Source: Trebouxia sp. TZW2008 (taxonomy: Eukaryota > Chlorophyta > Trebouxiophyceae > Trebouxiales > Trebouxiaceae). From it: 64,000 nt of DNA. Under the pieces are notes generated by a model that saw only the letters and a program-made list of their open reading frames with translations, searched no databases and was not told where the DNA came from. The first letter of the stretch is position 1; each line of letters opens with the position of its first letter. The stretch covers positions 1 to 64,000 of the forward strand of contig BDIU01000237.1 of the NCBI GenBank assembly GCA_002118135.1, in the 5' to 3' direction. Position numbers and translations under genes: made by a program. Positions 47,662 through 60,142 of the stretch are shown piece after piece.

Positions 47662-48234
47662 TTGAGGCTGCTGTAACGACGCACGAGTGCCGGCCAACAC
47701 CTGGCCAGGACACGAACGATGCGACTGTTGCGATGTAGGCTTACTGCGCTGACTGCTGAATGGTGAATGTTCTGTGCAGGACTGCCCGTCTGAGGCAAGC
47801 TTTTAAAGTGGCCCAGCAACTCTTCTCAGTGCCAGGGCGTCTACAGGGGCTGCTCGGTCAAGATTAGAGCTGGAACGCCCTGGATCACTAATGGCAGCTT
47901 CCTTGCACTTTGTGTTTGTTGGTTCAGATGGCGCACCAAAGCTGCGCAGTGCGGCCCCGGCTGCGACATTCAGCGATACTATGTTATCCTCCTAATGTCT
48001 GCGAATATTCACAGTGGCGCATTTCCGCAAACGCTTTGATCGCGTACCCGCGATCTTTCTTTGCAGTGCCAACGCATGTCTAGGAAGCTTGACGCCGTTC
48101 CGTCTGTTCTGCTCATCTGTGATCAGCAGACGACAGGTTGTTGATGTCTTGCTCTAGCGAACATTAATTAGATCTTGCCTGCATCGCTCCCGCCTCAGCA
48201 GTCCGCTTGGACTTCTCGATCCACAAACCGCAAA

Positions 48235-48800
48235 TGACGGGCAGCGTTCAAAAACAGGTTCTGCATGCGAACATGTCACATAAATGCAGCCATTCATCTT
48301 TCTGAAAAGTTTGCTAGTCAATCAGATAGCATACAGTCTTGCTTTTCGCACCTGTGTTTCAGGAGATAGCTATTGGTCACTTGAACATTGCTCCTAGATG
48401 GCATATCATCTAGGCAGTGCTGGGGATGCATTCATGCGCCTTTTCATCTATCTTGGCATGAGCAGCCTCTCTGTACTTACAGCAGATGCAGTGTGCACTC
48501 ACAAAGTAAACAGCCAGCAGACACCCCTGTGTCAATCTATGCGTGGCCTCGGATGGACATGCAACGTGATAATTGCACTTTCAACACAAATTCAACAACC
48601 CCTCTTGGCCCTGCAAATGGATCACAGCAGCTCACAGTGGGTGAGCTAAGAACTCACTGTCATCCTTGCGCATCATTGTGCATGCATCAACATTTTAGAA
48701 GGGGTAGCAGCAGCAAGGGCAACTTCACTTGTGGCAGCTGCAAACCTGACGCAAATGATGGCTGCACAAGTGTTGAGTATGTGTGCGGATTGGTGTGAGC
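48235..48800 (+). CDS. Possible small gene downstream of CpG-rich region
   Basis: A CpG-rich stretch at about 47680-48240 suggests a promoter. A candidate first exon starts ATG at about 48235 (MTGSVQKQ, then GTTCTG). Coding-like sequence follows at about 48496-48640 in two overlapping frames (one contains SIYAWPRMDMQRDNCTFNTN). I could not build a complete phase-consistent model. Confidence 0.25.
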
Positions 48801-51800
48801 TGCAATGCATGCTCGCAACGCCTGCATATTCAAGACCTAACAACACAAATATTCACGCATGACATGGCGTGAACGTACATGACAAGAATGGTGTTCCATA
48901 CGTATCTGCCGTTCGAACTTTGCTGCAAACAAGCCAACATGAGCTGCAGGATTTTTTGGCCACTTGCATCTGAAAGCATTGCCATAGACTGTGGCCCACA
49001 GTCATCATGATTGGGCTGCAAAACAGGTTGGTCACTGACTGACAGTGAGCAGCCATATGATACATCCATGCAACACATCTGCCCTTTTCCAAATTGAACT
49101 AGCGCCTTGCTTCATGTCTGTCAGTGTTTTGCTGGGCATTGGTTTTTTGCATTGATGTGATCAATGAGCAAGTCAATCCCTCAATGTCAATTTGCGCTCA
49201 AACGATTGGTGCAGTCATGGGTTGATCAATGCAATAAGCTCATGACCTGCGTGACGTGCCGTCATGAGAGCTATGAGCAGTCAAGTCAGGTGACAAAGTT
49301 GAACCAATCGTGATTGCAGACACAGTGTCAATGTGCCTATGGCTGCCAAGCAATGCACAAGTAGCAAATGGTGTTGTTGTTCACACCATGCATGTATGCC
49401 AATCCATGCCCCTATAGAACACAACTTGATGCCAGGGCCAATGCAGAGACAACTTGTCAAGCTGCAGCAAGCAGACTTCATAGTATGTACTCATCATTAG
49501 CAAATCTGTTGGTGCTACCTACTATGATCAGTAGAAACTCAGCTTTTGCACAACAAAAGCCCTTGCCAACATGATTTGTGTGGCAGTGTGAGGTGTTAGC
49601 ACCTTGCCATCTAGCCAGCAATGCCTCTGGTCCCATACAAAGTCTCTGAGAAGTGTGACCAAACATCGGTCCCAGCTGTTTCACACCTGTAGTTAGTGAA
49701 TGTCTTATGCGTCAGTCTCTCTCTCTATGCTGTTGAACAATAGTTTTGCACAAGCACACCTGTTGAGTATGTTCTTGTTTGGGTAGCGTATACATCACAC
49801 TAGTGAAGTATTTTCAAGAGCCGAAGAAGACTTAGGAGATAAAGTCCATGCCTCTTACCGCCATGACTTGGTTTGAAGCCGTGTGCCCGTGCATCAGCAC
49901 TGACTAGGGATTGTGGCACTCTGGCTTTTGGTATGAAATTCAGGAGCAGATTGACACCTGGCCAGATCCAGATCTGCGCATGCCATCACATAACTGGTGC
50001 AACTACGACTACATACAATTGCAAGGTAGGTGCTGAGAAGGCACTGACCTGTCTTGCTTAGGTTGAGTCCAGCCTTTGGGTGTGACCCTGCCCTGGCCTT
50101 CCCAAACTTCCTCAGCAACTTGCAAATCAGAGTCCCACCACGCCTGCAGGCATGCGTGAGTCATATGGGACTCAGAATTAGTGTGTGAAGGTCATTGTCA
50201 CAAGTAAGTTGCTCGTAAACAGGGATAGTATCACTTGCTACTTTCAGCTGGTGTGTCTTGCCTATGCATGCAAAATTGCTGAGCATAGGAACAACTTAGA
50301 AATTGCGCAACTGGAAGCACCAATGTCTGAACTTTGGTACGGCTTCGGATATGTTGCATGCTTGGCTGAACTTTGTATCTAGGAGAGGGTATACTTTTAA
50401 AAGCACACGCGATAAGGCACCTGTCAAAGCCAGGCATCAGATCAAGTTTGCGGCTGCAGTTGAAATGCAATGCACCTTGTGCATTCTTACAGCAACAAAC
50501 AGAGACTGGTCAATCTTCTGATAGTCACAAGGCTTAGCTTGGCAGCCTGCACATCATAATCAGCCAGATCCATCACAAAGACCCTGACCTACAAATTGCC
50601 TAGGCCAAGGCCTGGGCTTAGGCTCAAAAGCCTGCTGATCCAACATGTCTTGACTAAGCTGTGATAGCAGCAGTGTCAGCATTAGTCTCTGCGAGATCAC
50701 ACAACACATGCCTCAAAGATGATCCTGTCTCACATCCCGACCCATCTGAGAGACCCTTTGGGACACCCCTTTGACCCCTAGGGAAGGCCCCCATGTGCTT
50801 TGACCCCTGATCATATGACATAGCGCGTGCAGCACAACACGGTCACAAAATGCTAACAAGTCATGCCTGCCGAGCGGTTTTGCAACATTCCAAGTTTCTG
50901 ATCACTGCAGCGACTCAAAGTCAAGCATCTGCAAAGTCTGGCCAAATGACTCAGACATCAATCACAGATCTCTAGAGACTGCAGGCTATGCAGAGTGGAC
51001 AATATGTCGTTCAACAGCTGTCATATGGCATGGCTCAAGTGAGACCCCAAGGCAGCCTGGCAACATGATGCAGCTGTTTGTTGCTCAAGCTTGCAAAGTT
51101 GACTATACATGGCTCAGCAGCTGCCATCTAGCATGATTTGAGCTGAACCTGAAGGCAGCCTAGCATCATTATGCAGCACTGCATTGTTCAAGCTCGGAAA
51201 CTGCAGTGGCGGCTTGTGGTTGGCTTACACGCAGATGGGCCAGTCACCGGCCCACATTACTGAGTCATTTGACCAGGCCATGATACAAGGGGATATATAT
51301 ATATATATACATGTCTAAAGGGATGATCAACAACAGCCCCGTTGAAGAGGTTGAGAGGCCATGCTTAACTTTCAAGATGCCTCAGACGCCTTAACCGTCA
51401 ACATTTCCACCAGCGCCTGCATACATGCTACAGTCCCTTCCTTCATTCACACCATCAGTGCCACAGTCACGTCCTGCATCACCGCACCAGTGCCGCCAGT
51501 TCACAACTATGATGTCGTAATGCAGATTGACAAAGCAGGCAGAATATGCTCAAGCTAGAGCTGCTATTCCTTCAGCATGTCCTGCTGCTAGCTTGCTCAG
51601 GCCACAAATGTGTGGGGCATGCCCTACTTCTCTGCCCCTGGCTTTGAAAGACTGCCCCACAAGAGTCACGATTTTGAACAGTAGGTCACAGTAGGTTACT
51701 TGCTCGCACATTTGCAGGCATAATGTGAGTAAGGATCATTTGCTGTAGTCAACATCGCTGCGTCTGTCCTTCAACAATGGTTGCAAGTGCTGGTGCTTGG

Positions 51801-52226
51801 TGCACTTTGGAGCTCTGCATGCAGACTTGCTTTTGAAATGCATGTGTTGATGCTCATAACAGTAAAATTCACATCTCTGGATTGGTTTTATTTACTCAGG
51901 CTGCAAGCAAGTTGCAGACGAGCACATTTCGACTACACGCGCATGCTGTTGTAACTTTTCAGCAGCTGCTCTGACAGCTACTTATAGCCCAACCACGTGC
52001 TGAATGTGTTCCAACAATTGCGACACGCTTGTTACCAAGTTTAGCATTGCCAAGCTCTGTACGCAATGTGCTGATTTCCGAGCCGCTTCGGAAGCCTACG
52101 CGTCTGGTGCTTGACCACTAGGCGCCATATGCATAATCTGACTTGTCAGGTGATCTTGCTTACGCACCTCGTCTAGTAGGTACCTGAAAACCAAGCGCTT
52201 TTGATGCGCGTTCAGCAAGTAGCTGC
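48801..52226. other. Mostly unassigned region
   Basis: One protein-like stretch at about 49911-50028 (+) reads GFWYEIQEQIDTWPDPDLRM and ends at a GTAGGT donor, but I found no in-phase partner. An AT dinucleotide run lies at 51293-51309. CpG rises from about 52060 towards the next gene start. Otherwise no features. Confidence 0.35.
51293..51309. repeat. AT dinucleotide microsatellite
   Basis: 17 bp of alternating A and T. Confidence 0.9.
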
Positions 52227-52638
52227 ATGTTGAGCGATGACGATGCGCTGCTCATTGCATCCGAGCTTCGATCGCGAAGGCGTAGCGCAACAAAGCGGAA
52301 CGTAAAAGCAGACAAACCGCTGAAAGTGCTACCCAAAGCGGCTTCAGCTGACACGCACAGCAGCAACATAGACACAAAGCGCGCGGCTCTCAATCAAGTT
52401 CTTGAGGTTCTGGATCTGCTTCCGCCAAACTCCATATACGCTAAGCATCGCAGGGCAACAGTGACAAAAGCCCTGCAGTTGTTGAATGCTGAGAGGTCAG
52501 TTCTATGCTTGGCAAGCATGGGCACCACTGTGGTGTTGCTTGTGTCATAACAGGCTGCAAGCAGCAGTGAGCATGTGCAGGAGTGCTGAACAAGACACAG
52601 AGTTGGAGAAGCTGCTCGAGCGCCTTGACATCAAGTAG
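52227..52638 (+). CDS. Small hypothetical coiled-coil protein, 117 aa
   Basis: Two exons: 52227-52495 (ATG) and 52554-52638 (TAG), joined in phase 2 across a 58-bp intron. The protein starts MLSDDDALLIASELRSRRRS, has a basic stretch, then LEVLDLLPPNSIYAKHRRAT and a C-terminal amphipathic helix ending LEKLLERLDIK. It sits just downstream of a CpG-rich stretch. I do not recognise the family; the SIYAKHRR core is the best handle for a search. Confidence 0.65.
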
Positions 52639-52968
52639 GCCCTGGCTGCCATGGCAACGCTATGCTGTTCCGACAGTGGAGTCTGGGTGGGCCCAAGTTT
52701 CAGCACAATCTTTTGCAACAGGTCAGGTGTCTGCAACCATCAGCGTCTCTTGATCCCACTGGTCATGATATCATCTTGTACTGAATTCAGTAGTGTGTTG
52801 CCAGCACTTGTCGCATTGCTGAGATCATTGGCTAACCATGCCAAACATGGCAGAAAGTTCACTGCTCTGCATCAACAGCTGTGGTATTTTGGCATAGAGC
52901 AAGTTTGTTGTGTACAGAGAGCAAATTCTGTTACAAGTTTCACACCTCTCTTGTTATGACATTACGGC

Positions 52969-55900
52969 ATGAGTCCTCTGATCAAGAGCGCCAGCTGTCA
53001 CTTGTTGAAGGCAAACACCAACAAGCACACAGATGAGCTCAGTCGGACAATCAGTTACAGTGGATTGAGCTTGGAGCATCACCATCATGCTGAAGGGGTG
53101 TTTGTCCACAAATCTGATCACAGAACATGAGACTTGAGACGTATTGACGTGATACACAGTCCACAAATCTTAGCACAAAACATGACACTTGGAATTCAGT
53201 GACACAAGACTTAATCCACAAATCTGGTCACAGAACATGAGACTTCAGACGTATGCACATGCGACTTGAAGATTTTGGGGCACAGGTACTACAGGAGGCA
53301 GTATAGAAAGAGTACCTGTTGTGATCACTGGGGCTGGGCCAACCGGCCTAATCCTGTCTGTACTGCTGGGCAAGCTGGACATTCCCTCTGTGGTCCTGGA
53401 CAGAGCATCAGCCTTGCCCAAACACCCTCAGGCAAGACAGCTGTCATGGCCCATCATTCATTGCATTAAAATGTATGCTGGACAGGCTCACCAGGTGATT
53501 ACTGAAGCAATCAACTGTTTCCAAACAGCTGATTGTTCCAGTCACCCCATCACGGCGTTTAACGCATGCCATGCACTCTATCACCACAAACCTGCCCAAG
53601 TGTTTGTATCTTCCCTTTTGAGCAAGTGCCATCTTGTCACTTCTGGCTCTGTGCATGCTGCCGCTCATCGCAAGCTATCTACAAGTTGACTGCTCCTCAT
53701 CGTCTTCATCAGCTTGTGTGGCAGCGTTGTATACTGCTGCTGCTGACGTAGTCTGACATGTGTCACCAAATCAAAAAGATGATCAGGAGTCCATCTTTTG
53801 ATCACACAATTTATGTTGTGTCTATTTGATTCTACGCACACAAGAATACCGTGCTGCCTGTGTGGAGCTGCCATTGTGGAGGTGCCATCTGTGCTATGTA
53901 CATTTAGCATTGGCAGCAAATCTACAATCTGATTGTACTGATGGCCTATCGACAATTTGATTGTTTGCCTGAAAAGCACCAAGAGCACAGAGCTGTTCAG
54001 TCTTTAGCCAACTTGGTAGCTGGCGCAACAGCCCAAGCGCCCAATCCCCCTGACTTGGGCACACTATGGAATTTGCTTCTGTGCGTGTCAGCATCAGTTG
54101 GCAAGAATGATGTGGATCTCTGCAGGCGCACTTCATCAACAACAGGAGCGTGAAGATCTCCAGGCCTCTAGTTAGCCTCAAGCAATACAAGGGCCATTAC
54201 ACTTTGGCCAACACAGCCAATGCGATGCTGTGATGATGCTGTGACAAGGCTGTGTGAGTCTGCAGGCTCATTTTATCAACAACAGGAGCATGGAGATCCT
54301 CAGGCCTCTAGATGGCTTGGCAGGTGAGGTAGCGGCTGGCAGCCCGCCCCTGGCAGAGTGGCGCAAATTCATGTACTGTGAAAGCCTGACAGGCAGAGTG
54401 TTTGGAGAGGTGGACCATTTCCAGGTGGAACTTCTACTTGTCCCTCATGGACCTCTGTTGCATTGATAACTGCATCTGTCAGACAGATTGAGGGTGGAGT
54501 TTGGTCAGCTGACGTGCATGTCACTGCAACGCAATCAAACACATGAAACTTACCCCACCTACTGAAGCTTTTCTCAAGTGTGGCAAACATTTTACTTGCA
54601 GAGCTTGTGCTGGCATGCATGAGTAAGTGCCTGAGCCTATTGTACGCCCTTCCCAAATTTTCAAGTGCAAGGCCGCAAACAGCAGAGTATTTTTTTTTTG
54701 CCCGTCTCCTTTTTGCATAGCTGTTCATGCAGTCTACCACAGCAAAGTCTTGAATTCAGGATCAGACAGGTCCTTGCATGCATGACCTGAAGCCCGAGCC
54801 TGTGATGCGGTGTCCCAGCATAAGCTCCCTTCCAATGCTCTCTCCTACCCGCATGACAACACAGCAAAGCCCTCCTACCAAAAATGTATGTGCACAGCCC
54901 TTACGCAGGCTATCTCAAGACCTACTCTGAATTCAGGGTCAAACTGGTCCCCGCATGCGTGACCTGAGCCCTGAGCCTGTGGTGCATCTCTCCCAGCATA
55001 AGCTGCTGCCCCTGCTGCTCAACAGGGCGCACTCGATCGTCGGCCCTCAAAGTATCAGATTTGGCCACCAACTAAGTCACTTTCAGCAGGGACCCAGCGG
55101 TGTGACATGCCACATACAGCCCCTCAAGGTCGGACTTGCTGCTTGTACATTGCTGCTGATGTTCATGTTCGGCCCTCAAACATCAGGTTTAGTCACCAGC
55201 TAAGCCACTTTCAGCAATGAGCCACAGGCGTGGCATGCCATGTACAACCTCTCCAGGTCAGCCTTGCTGCCTAAGAGTATGCCAACATGCTATGCACTAG
55301 AAGTATGCCTCTTCCCTGCTTTGGGCCATGGTGCTTGTATGCTGCCATGTTGTAGCATGCAAAGTTTCATACATACGTGGTTCCATAGGCGCATACTGTG
55401 CTTTGCAAAAGTTTTATTTCGGAGAAATTTAGGCACATGAGGTGCACATCAACAACCTCATTGTGTTAAATGGCATAAAGAGCAGAATCACAGTTTGCAA
55501 GCTAAACATACATGACGTAATATACATATGATGACAAACAGTGAAGGTCTATGCAGAATTGCTGGACTGGCTTACAGGGCAAAGCATATGAGGTGCAAGC
55601 AGAGTACCTAATAGCAGCAGACGGCGCAAGCAGCAGAGTGCGGAAGCATTTGGGCATTGGCATGATTGGAGAGCCTGCCATGCAGCATCTAGTCAATATT
55701 CACTTCTTCAGCCGGGACTTGTGGCAGCACGTCAAACAGCGCCCAGCCATGCTGTACTTTGTTTTCAACAGCCAGGCCATTGTCGTGCTTGTGGCGCACA
55801 ACCTACAAGAGGGGGAGATGGTTGCTCAGGTGAACATTTGCTTCTTCAGTCATGACTGGTGACAACATCTCAAGCAGCATTTGGCCAGGTTGACCATGCT

Positions 55901-58900
55901 GTTCTTTTATTTCAACACTCAAGTCATTGTTTCCATGTGGCACACAACCTGCAAGAGGGAGAGATGGTTGCTGATGTGAATCTTTATGCCTCCTCAGGGG
56001 TTTGTACGACCCCCACTTGTGTCCACAGGCCGACGTATCACTGAGCTGTAATCATGCAACTGGAATGCTGATGGACAGCACAAATTTTGTCAAGCTTGCA
56101 ACAGCCATTCCCCTTTTGATGCCTCCTTTTAGCTTGACTCTGCAGTGCAGACATCAAACACTGTGCACGCAGTACTGTGCTGTAAGTCCATTGTCGGGGT
56201 CAGGAACAGGAGTTTTGCAAGGGAGGATTTGCACCCATTTGAAGTTTATTTGCTCAGCATGCAACAGCTCCCCTTTGTATGCCCCTTGTGCAGTTGCCGT
56301 ACTTCCGCCTTTGCAATCAACAGCATACAATTGGGTTAGCACAAATCCCAATTTTGTGCCTGACGCAGGTGCCATACTTCCCCTCAGTGCAACCAGCAGC
56401 AGACTTCCCCATCAGCAAATGCCAGGACATCCTGCGCAAGGCAATTGGCTTGCCTGACATTCACCTCTGGTGGGCAGCAAATTTTGTTGCCAGCATCAGT
56501 TTCATTCCCTGCTCGTGCCTGATGCAGGTGCCATACTTTCCGCCAGTGCAGTCAGCAGCAGACTTTCCCATCAGCAAATGCCAGGACATCTTGCGCAAAG
56601 CAATTGGCTTGCCTGACATTCACCTGGATGTGAGGGAGGTCAAGACGTGGACAATGAGTGCCCAAGTCGCAGAGCGCTTCCAGGTACAGTGATTTATCTT
56701 TGTAACAACTGCATTGTCTACCAAGAAGGCTGTTGTCACAGCGAGCTGTCTTCACTCAAAGGTATCACTGCAGGCAGAATGCAGAATACAGTATTTGCTA
56801 TACTATTGCCTTGTGCTTAGATTAAAAAAGCCATCATGTTGAGTGTCCTGGCAAAGAGAAGTTACTGTAATGATGCATTCCTTGCAAGTTCTTTCGTAGC
56901 TTCCACTGTAACTTGTTTGTAGATCAAACGCAACCTCTGATGCTGCTTCTACAGCCCTAGAGATGTGTAGCCTGGGGTATGACATTGTATTGAATAGCCA
57001 AGCACAAGCAGTAGCTCTCACCTCAAGATGGCCTGATCAAGCACGCAAGCTGCTGTCAATTGCTGTCCTATCTGTGTTACAATAAGAGCATGGCCCCATA
57101 CAGAGCTGCTGAAGATTGCACTGAATGTCTGGCCAAGCACATGACCTGCTACTACTCCTTGTCTTGTCTGTGTCACAATGGGACCATATGAAGCTACAAC
57201 ACATTGCAGTGCATTTCGAGGTCTTGACACTGTCTGTAGTCCAGGAAGGGAGGGTATTTTTAACTGGGGATGCTGCCCATCGTTTTCCCCCAGCTGGAGC
57301 CTTTGGCATGAACACTGGCATTCAGGCAAGCAGCTAAGGCCCACTCTTGTCTGCCTATGTGTATAGCATCATACAGCACCTAAAGTTTTTGTGCGGTATC
57401 AGTAAGATGTCAAGTCCAAAACTACAAGTAATGGGGCTACAGCTAAGCATTGACTTGGAAATCCCTGTAGCCTTGACATCTTTGAGTTGAACAATCAGTG
57501 CGAGATGGCATTTGTTCCTGAGCAGCACACTTCAGGCAGCATTTCATTAGGAAAATTGCTCATTTGGCGCATTCACGACCTTTGAGGCTATTGCAATAAT
57601 ACAGCAAATGTGCAATTGTGGTGATGGAGCACATGCGACTGGCATTGTTGATCATTTCAGGATGCTCACAATCTTGCCTGGAAGCTGACCGCTGTCCTCA
57701 CGGGCACAGCTGCCCCCAAGCTTCTTGACAGCTACCAGGCTGAGCGCAAGCCTGTGGCCCAGGCTAACACAGACCTGAGCGTGGCCAACTGGCATGAGGC
57801 AGTCAAGGTGCCTAAGGTGCTTGGCTTAGACCCTAGAGCAGCAAATCTGCTGAATGCTGTTGTGGGCTCTGGACCAATGTCCCTCCTGCCAGCAGGTCTG
57901 TCTTCGACTGTGCTGCTTGTGCTCTTCAAGAAAAGCGCTTGGATGCTCCTGCATGAAGCTGAGGTGCAAAGCAGCAATCCTGCTTGAGCTTATTGATTTG
58001 TTGATTTCATTTCATTTGATTCTACTCGATGATCTATCACCTATGTATGCCCTTTCTGGTTATGGCGTTTGTGAAAGTTGCAGTCACCTGCTTGTGGCCT
58101 CTCTCTGGTGATAAACGCAAGCATTGACACAGAAACTATGCTTGGTCCCACTTCCATTTCAGACAAAACGCTGTGTCATCTAGCACCTGAAGTGACATTG
58201 ATGCTACACTAGCATTGTGCCTTTGACGAACAGCGGCTTTTGATCAGGGAGAGGCTGCCACTCCTGCAGGCCCTGAAACAGCAGCACTGGACGTTGACTT
58301 GGTGGCAGGTCTTTCAGTGTCTGGCGTGTGAGAGCCCCCTTAGGTCGTTCAGAGAGCGCCAGCAGACCAATCATTTGCCTCATTGAGCACTGTACTGCAT
58401 ATTATAAAGCTGCACCTTTCCAAAGCTGACTTTCCTTTTCAATGGCTGCCTTTCCTGCAGGCTTTGGAAGGGCAGCACTGGACATTGGATTGGCAGCAGG
58501 CCTCTCAGTCTCTGGCTTGTATGGGCCCCTCAAACCCTACAGAGAGCGCCAGCTGGCCAAAATCTTTGCCTCAGGCCAGACACTGCGCCTACAATTCCCT
58601 AAAGAAGACCTAGGCTTTGTGTATGACAAGCCAGGTGCAGCCATATGCATTGAGACACCAAACCCTGGCAGCACTATTGGCAAAAGGAACACAGGGTGCA
58701 ATTCAGGGGCAGAGGCGCCAGACCCTGGCAGAACCAGCAGCACAGGCCATGATTCAGGGGAAGATGGCACAGCAGTAGGGGGTAAGGACTCAAGAGGGAG
58801 TGTAGGGGGTTCTGACAGGCGGTACTGGCCCAGCTGTATCCCAGGTGGCAGATTGCCTCACTGTGCCATATTCCCCATCAATGCAGGCAAGATGCTGTCC

Positions 58901-60142
58901 TGCTGTGACCTTGTACGCTGCCCTGGCAAATTGCGCTCTCTTCTCATGCCCCTTTGACATACATCAGGTCTTGCGTGAATGAGCTGTGCTAGGCTGAGCA
59001 AGTGGGCAAGCTGCATGACCTACAGCAGCCTATCATGAAGCTGTGATCAGGCTCTGTGCCCCTTACTAATGTTCTGACGGTTAGACCTGCACCTGGTCTG
59101 CCCTGTTATGGGTATCTTGTCTCTTTGTCTGATTGGCAAGTGGCAAAGTGGCAAGCGGCACAGCACGGCTGGGCAAGTCATAGTTCAGCAGATACTGCAT
59201 TGACATGCAGCCTGCCTTCCCAGTTGCTACTGAGATATTTCCAGTGTACTTGTCACCTGGACAGCCCACTAGAGTCTTATCAGTAGCTACCAAGTCATAG
59301 TCATTCCCTTATCCCTTGCTTGCATTCTGCGCACTTGGAAACAGTGTTGCTCTTGCACAGCTTAGCTTGCAGCTGTTTGCCTGATTTTGACCTGCGCATT
59401 TGAGTGCAGATGGGAGCGTATTTGACAGGGAGTTATCCACCCTTGACTTGGTGTCAGCTGATACCTGGAGGCTCTTGCTCATACTGAGACCCTCACCACA
59501 AGCTGAGCTGTGGGTCGCAGCAGCTTTGGTAGGCTTTGCCATCTTGTAACATTGTCAGCTGCTAGGCCTGTATCTTCTGCTTGACATATTGCTCATGAGT
59601 TATCAGCCTCCAGTCATTCTTTGATGGTGCTGATGGGCCATTCAACAGACAGCAGTGATGTGATGCAGTAGGTCGTGCTTATGCCTAGCTCTCAACACTG
59701 CACTGCATGTCAGCATTAACAGCAAAGACCACTTTTGAATGCGCAGCCATAGGTAGACTAGGCATCACGATTGCTACGTTGTCTTCAGGCACAGGAGCTT
59801 CGCTGTCCAATCAAGATTGTCAGCATCTGCTGTGAAGTTGGTAGCAGTAGCCAGATTGATACGCACAAACACAAACTGATTGACCAATTCTTTGACCCTC
59901 AACAAATTTGGCCTGGTTTGTCTGGAGTTGATGCTGATGGAGCAGTGCTTGTGCGCCCTGATGGTCATGTATTATGGCGTTTGCGGAGGATTGCTGATGC
60001 TTTTGGCCAGCAGCAGTTTCCAATGTCTGATCTCAGGAATGCAAAAAAGGCTGCCACAGCAGGCGCTGCTCATAAGTCTCATGCGCAGCATGTCACCACT
60101 GTTCTCAAAACGGCCATGCTGAAATGTTTAGGGAAGCATTGA
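52969..60142 (+). CDS. FAD-dependent aromatic-ring monooxygenase (phenol hydroxylase-like)
   Basis: Exons: 52969-53053 (tentative, ATG), 53286-53431, 54266-54424, 54937-55128, 55578-55829, 56528-56683, 57245-57325, 57661-57895, 58461-58886, 59410-59528 and 59789-60142. All are in phase, 734 aa. Landmarks: GAGPTG for the FAD ADP moiety (about 44-49), AHFINNRSMEIL, the DG motif in LIAADGASSRVR (about 209-210), the GD motif in TGDAAHRFPPAGAFGMNTG (about 338-339), then PGGRLPH and a thioredoxin-like C-terminal domain with VLVRPDGHVLWR. These define the PheA/TfdB/PHOX group, which uses NAD(P)H and O2 to hydroxylate aromatic or quinone-type substrates; the substrate here is unknown. A Gly/Ser-rich insert (about 500-540) breaks the region before PGGRLPH. 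Three introns have GC donors (after 53431, 57325 and 58886). Five exons have decayed neighbour copies. Confidence 0.9.
53105..53269 (+). repeat. 55-bp tandem repeat, three units
   Basis: The string TCCACAAATCT starts at 53105, 53160 and 53215, an exact 55-bp period. It lies in the first intron of the monooxygenase just upstream of its FAD-binding exon. Units 1 and 3 are the most alike. Confidence 0.9.
54126..54190 (+). repeat. Decayed copy of monooxygenase exon 3
   Basis: After a CTGCAG acceptor it encodes AHFINNRSVKISRPL. The real exon at 54266, 140 bp downstream, encodes AHFINNRSMEILRPL. Similarity is lost after about 55 bp and no donor follows. Confidence 0.85.
54752..54830 (+). repeat. 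Decayed copy of the 5' part of monooxygenase exon 4
   Basis: Matches the acceptor (GAATTCAG) and about 75 bp of exon 54937-55128, roughly 178 bp upstream, with frame-breaking changes. Confidence 0.8.
55163..55258 (+). repeat. Decayed copy of the 3' part of monooxygenase exon 4
   Basis: Repeats the end of exon 54937-55128 and its donor (CGGCCCTCAAA..., CACTTTCAGCA..., CTCCAGGTCAG), about 125 bp downstream. Together with the 54752 copy, this exon is flanked by one copy of each of its ends. Confidence 0.8.
55842..55976 (+). repeat. Decayed copy of the 3' half of monooxygenase exon 5
   Basis: Repeats exon 55578-55829 from its TTCTTCAG block to GAGATGGTTGCT, about 140 bp downstream. An in-frame stop and a frameshift are present. 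Confidence 0.8.
56294..56467 (+). repeat. Two upstream copies of monooxygenase exon 6
   Basis: A near-intact partial copy at 56369-56467 encodes VPYFPSVQPAADFPISKCQD; the real exon at 56528 encodes VPYFPPVQSAADFPISKCQD. A shorter, more decayed copy starts at 56294 (LPYFRLCNQQH). All three are in the same reading frame (offsets 75 and 159 bp) and no stop lies between 56294 and 56683. Confidence 0.9.
58270..58378 (+). repeat. Decayed copy of monooxygenase exon 9 start
   Basis: After a CTGCAG acceptor, about 105 bp match the start of exon 58461-58886 (offset 191 bp), including AGAGAGCGCCAGC. Small indels break the frame and a TGA follows. Confidence 0.85.

Noticed and set aside
59309..59542. 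(-) strand 77-codon frame
   Set aside because: It is the antisense shadow of monooxygenase exon 59410-59528, which is phase-consistent on the + strand.
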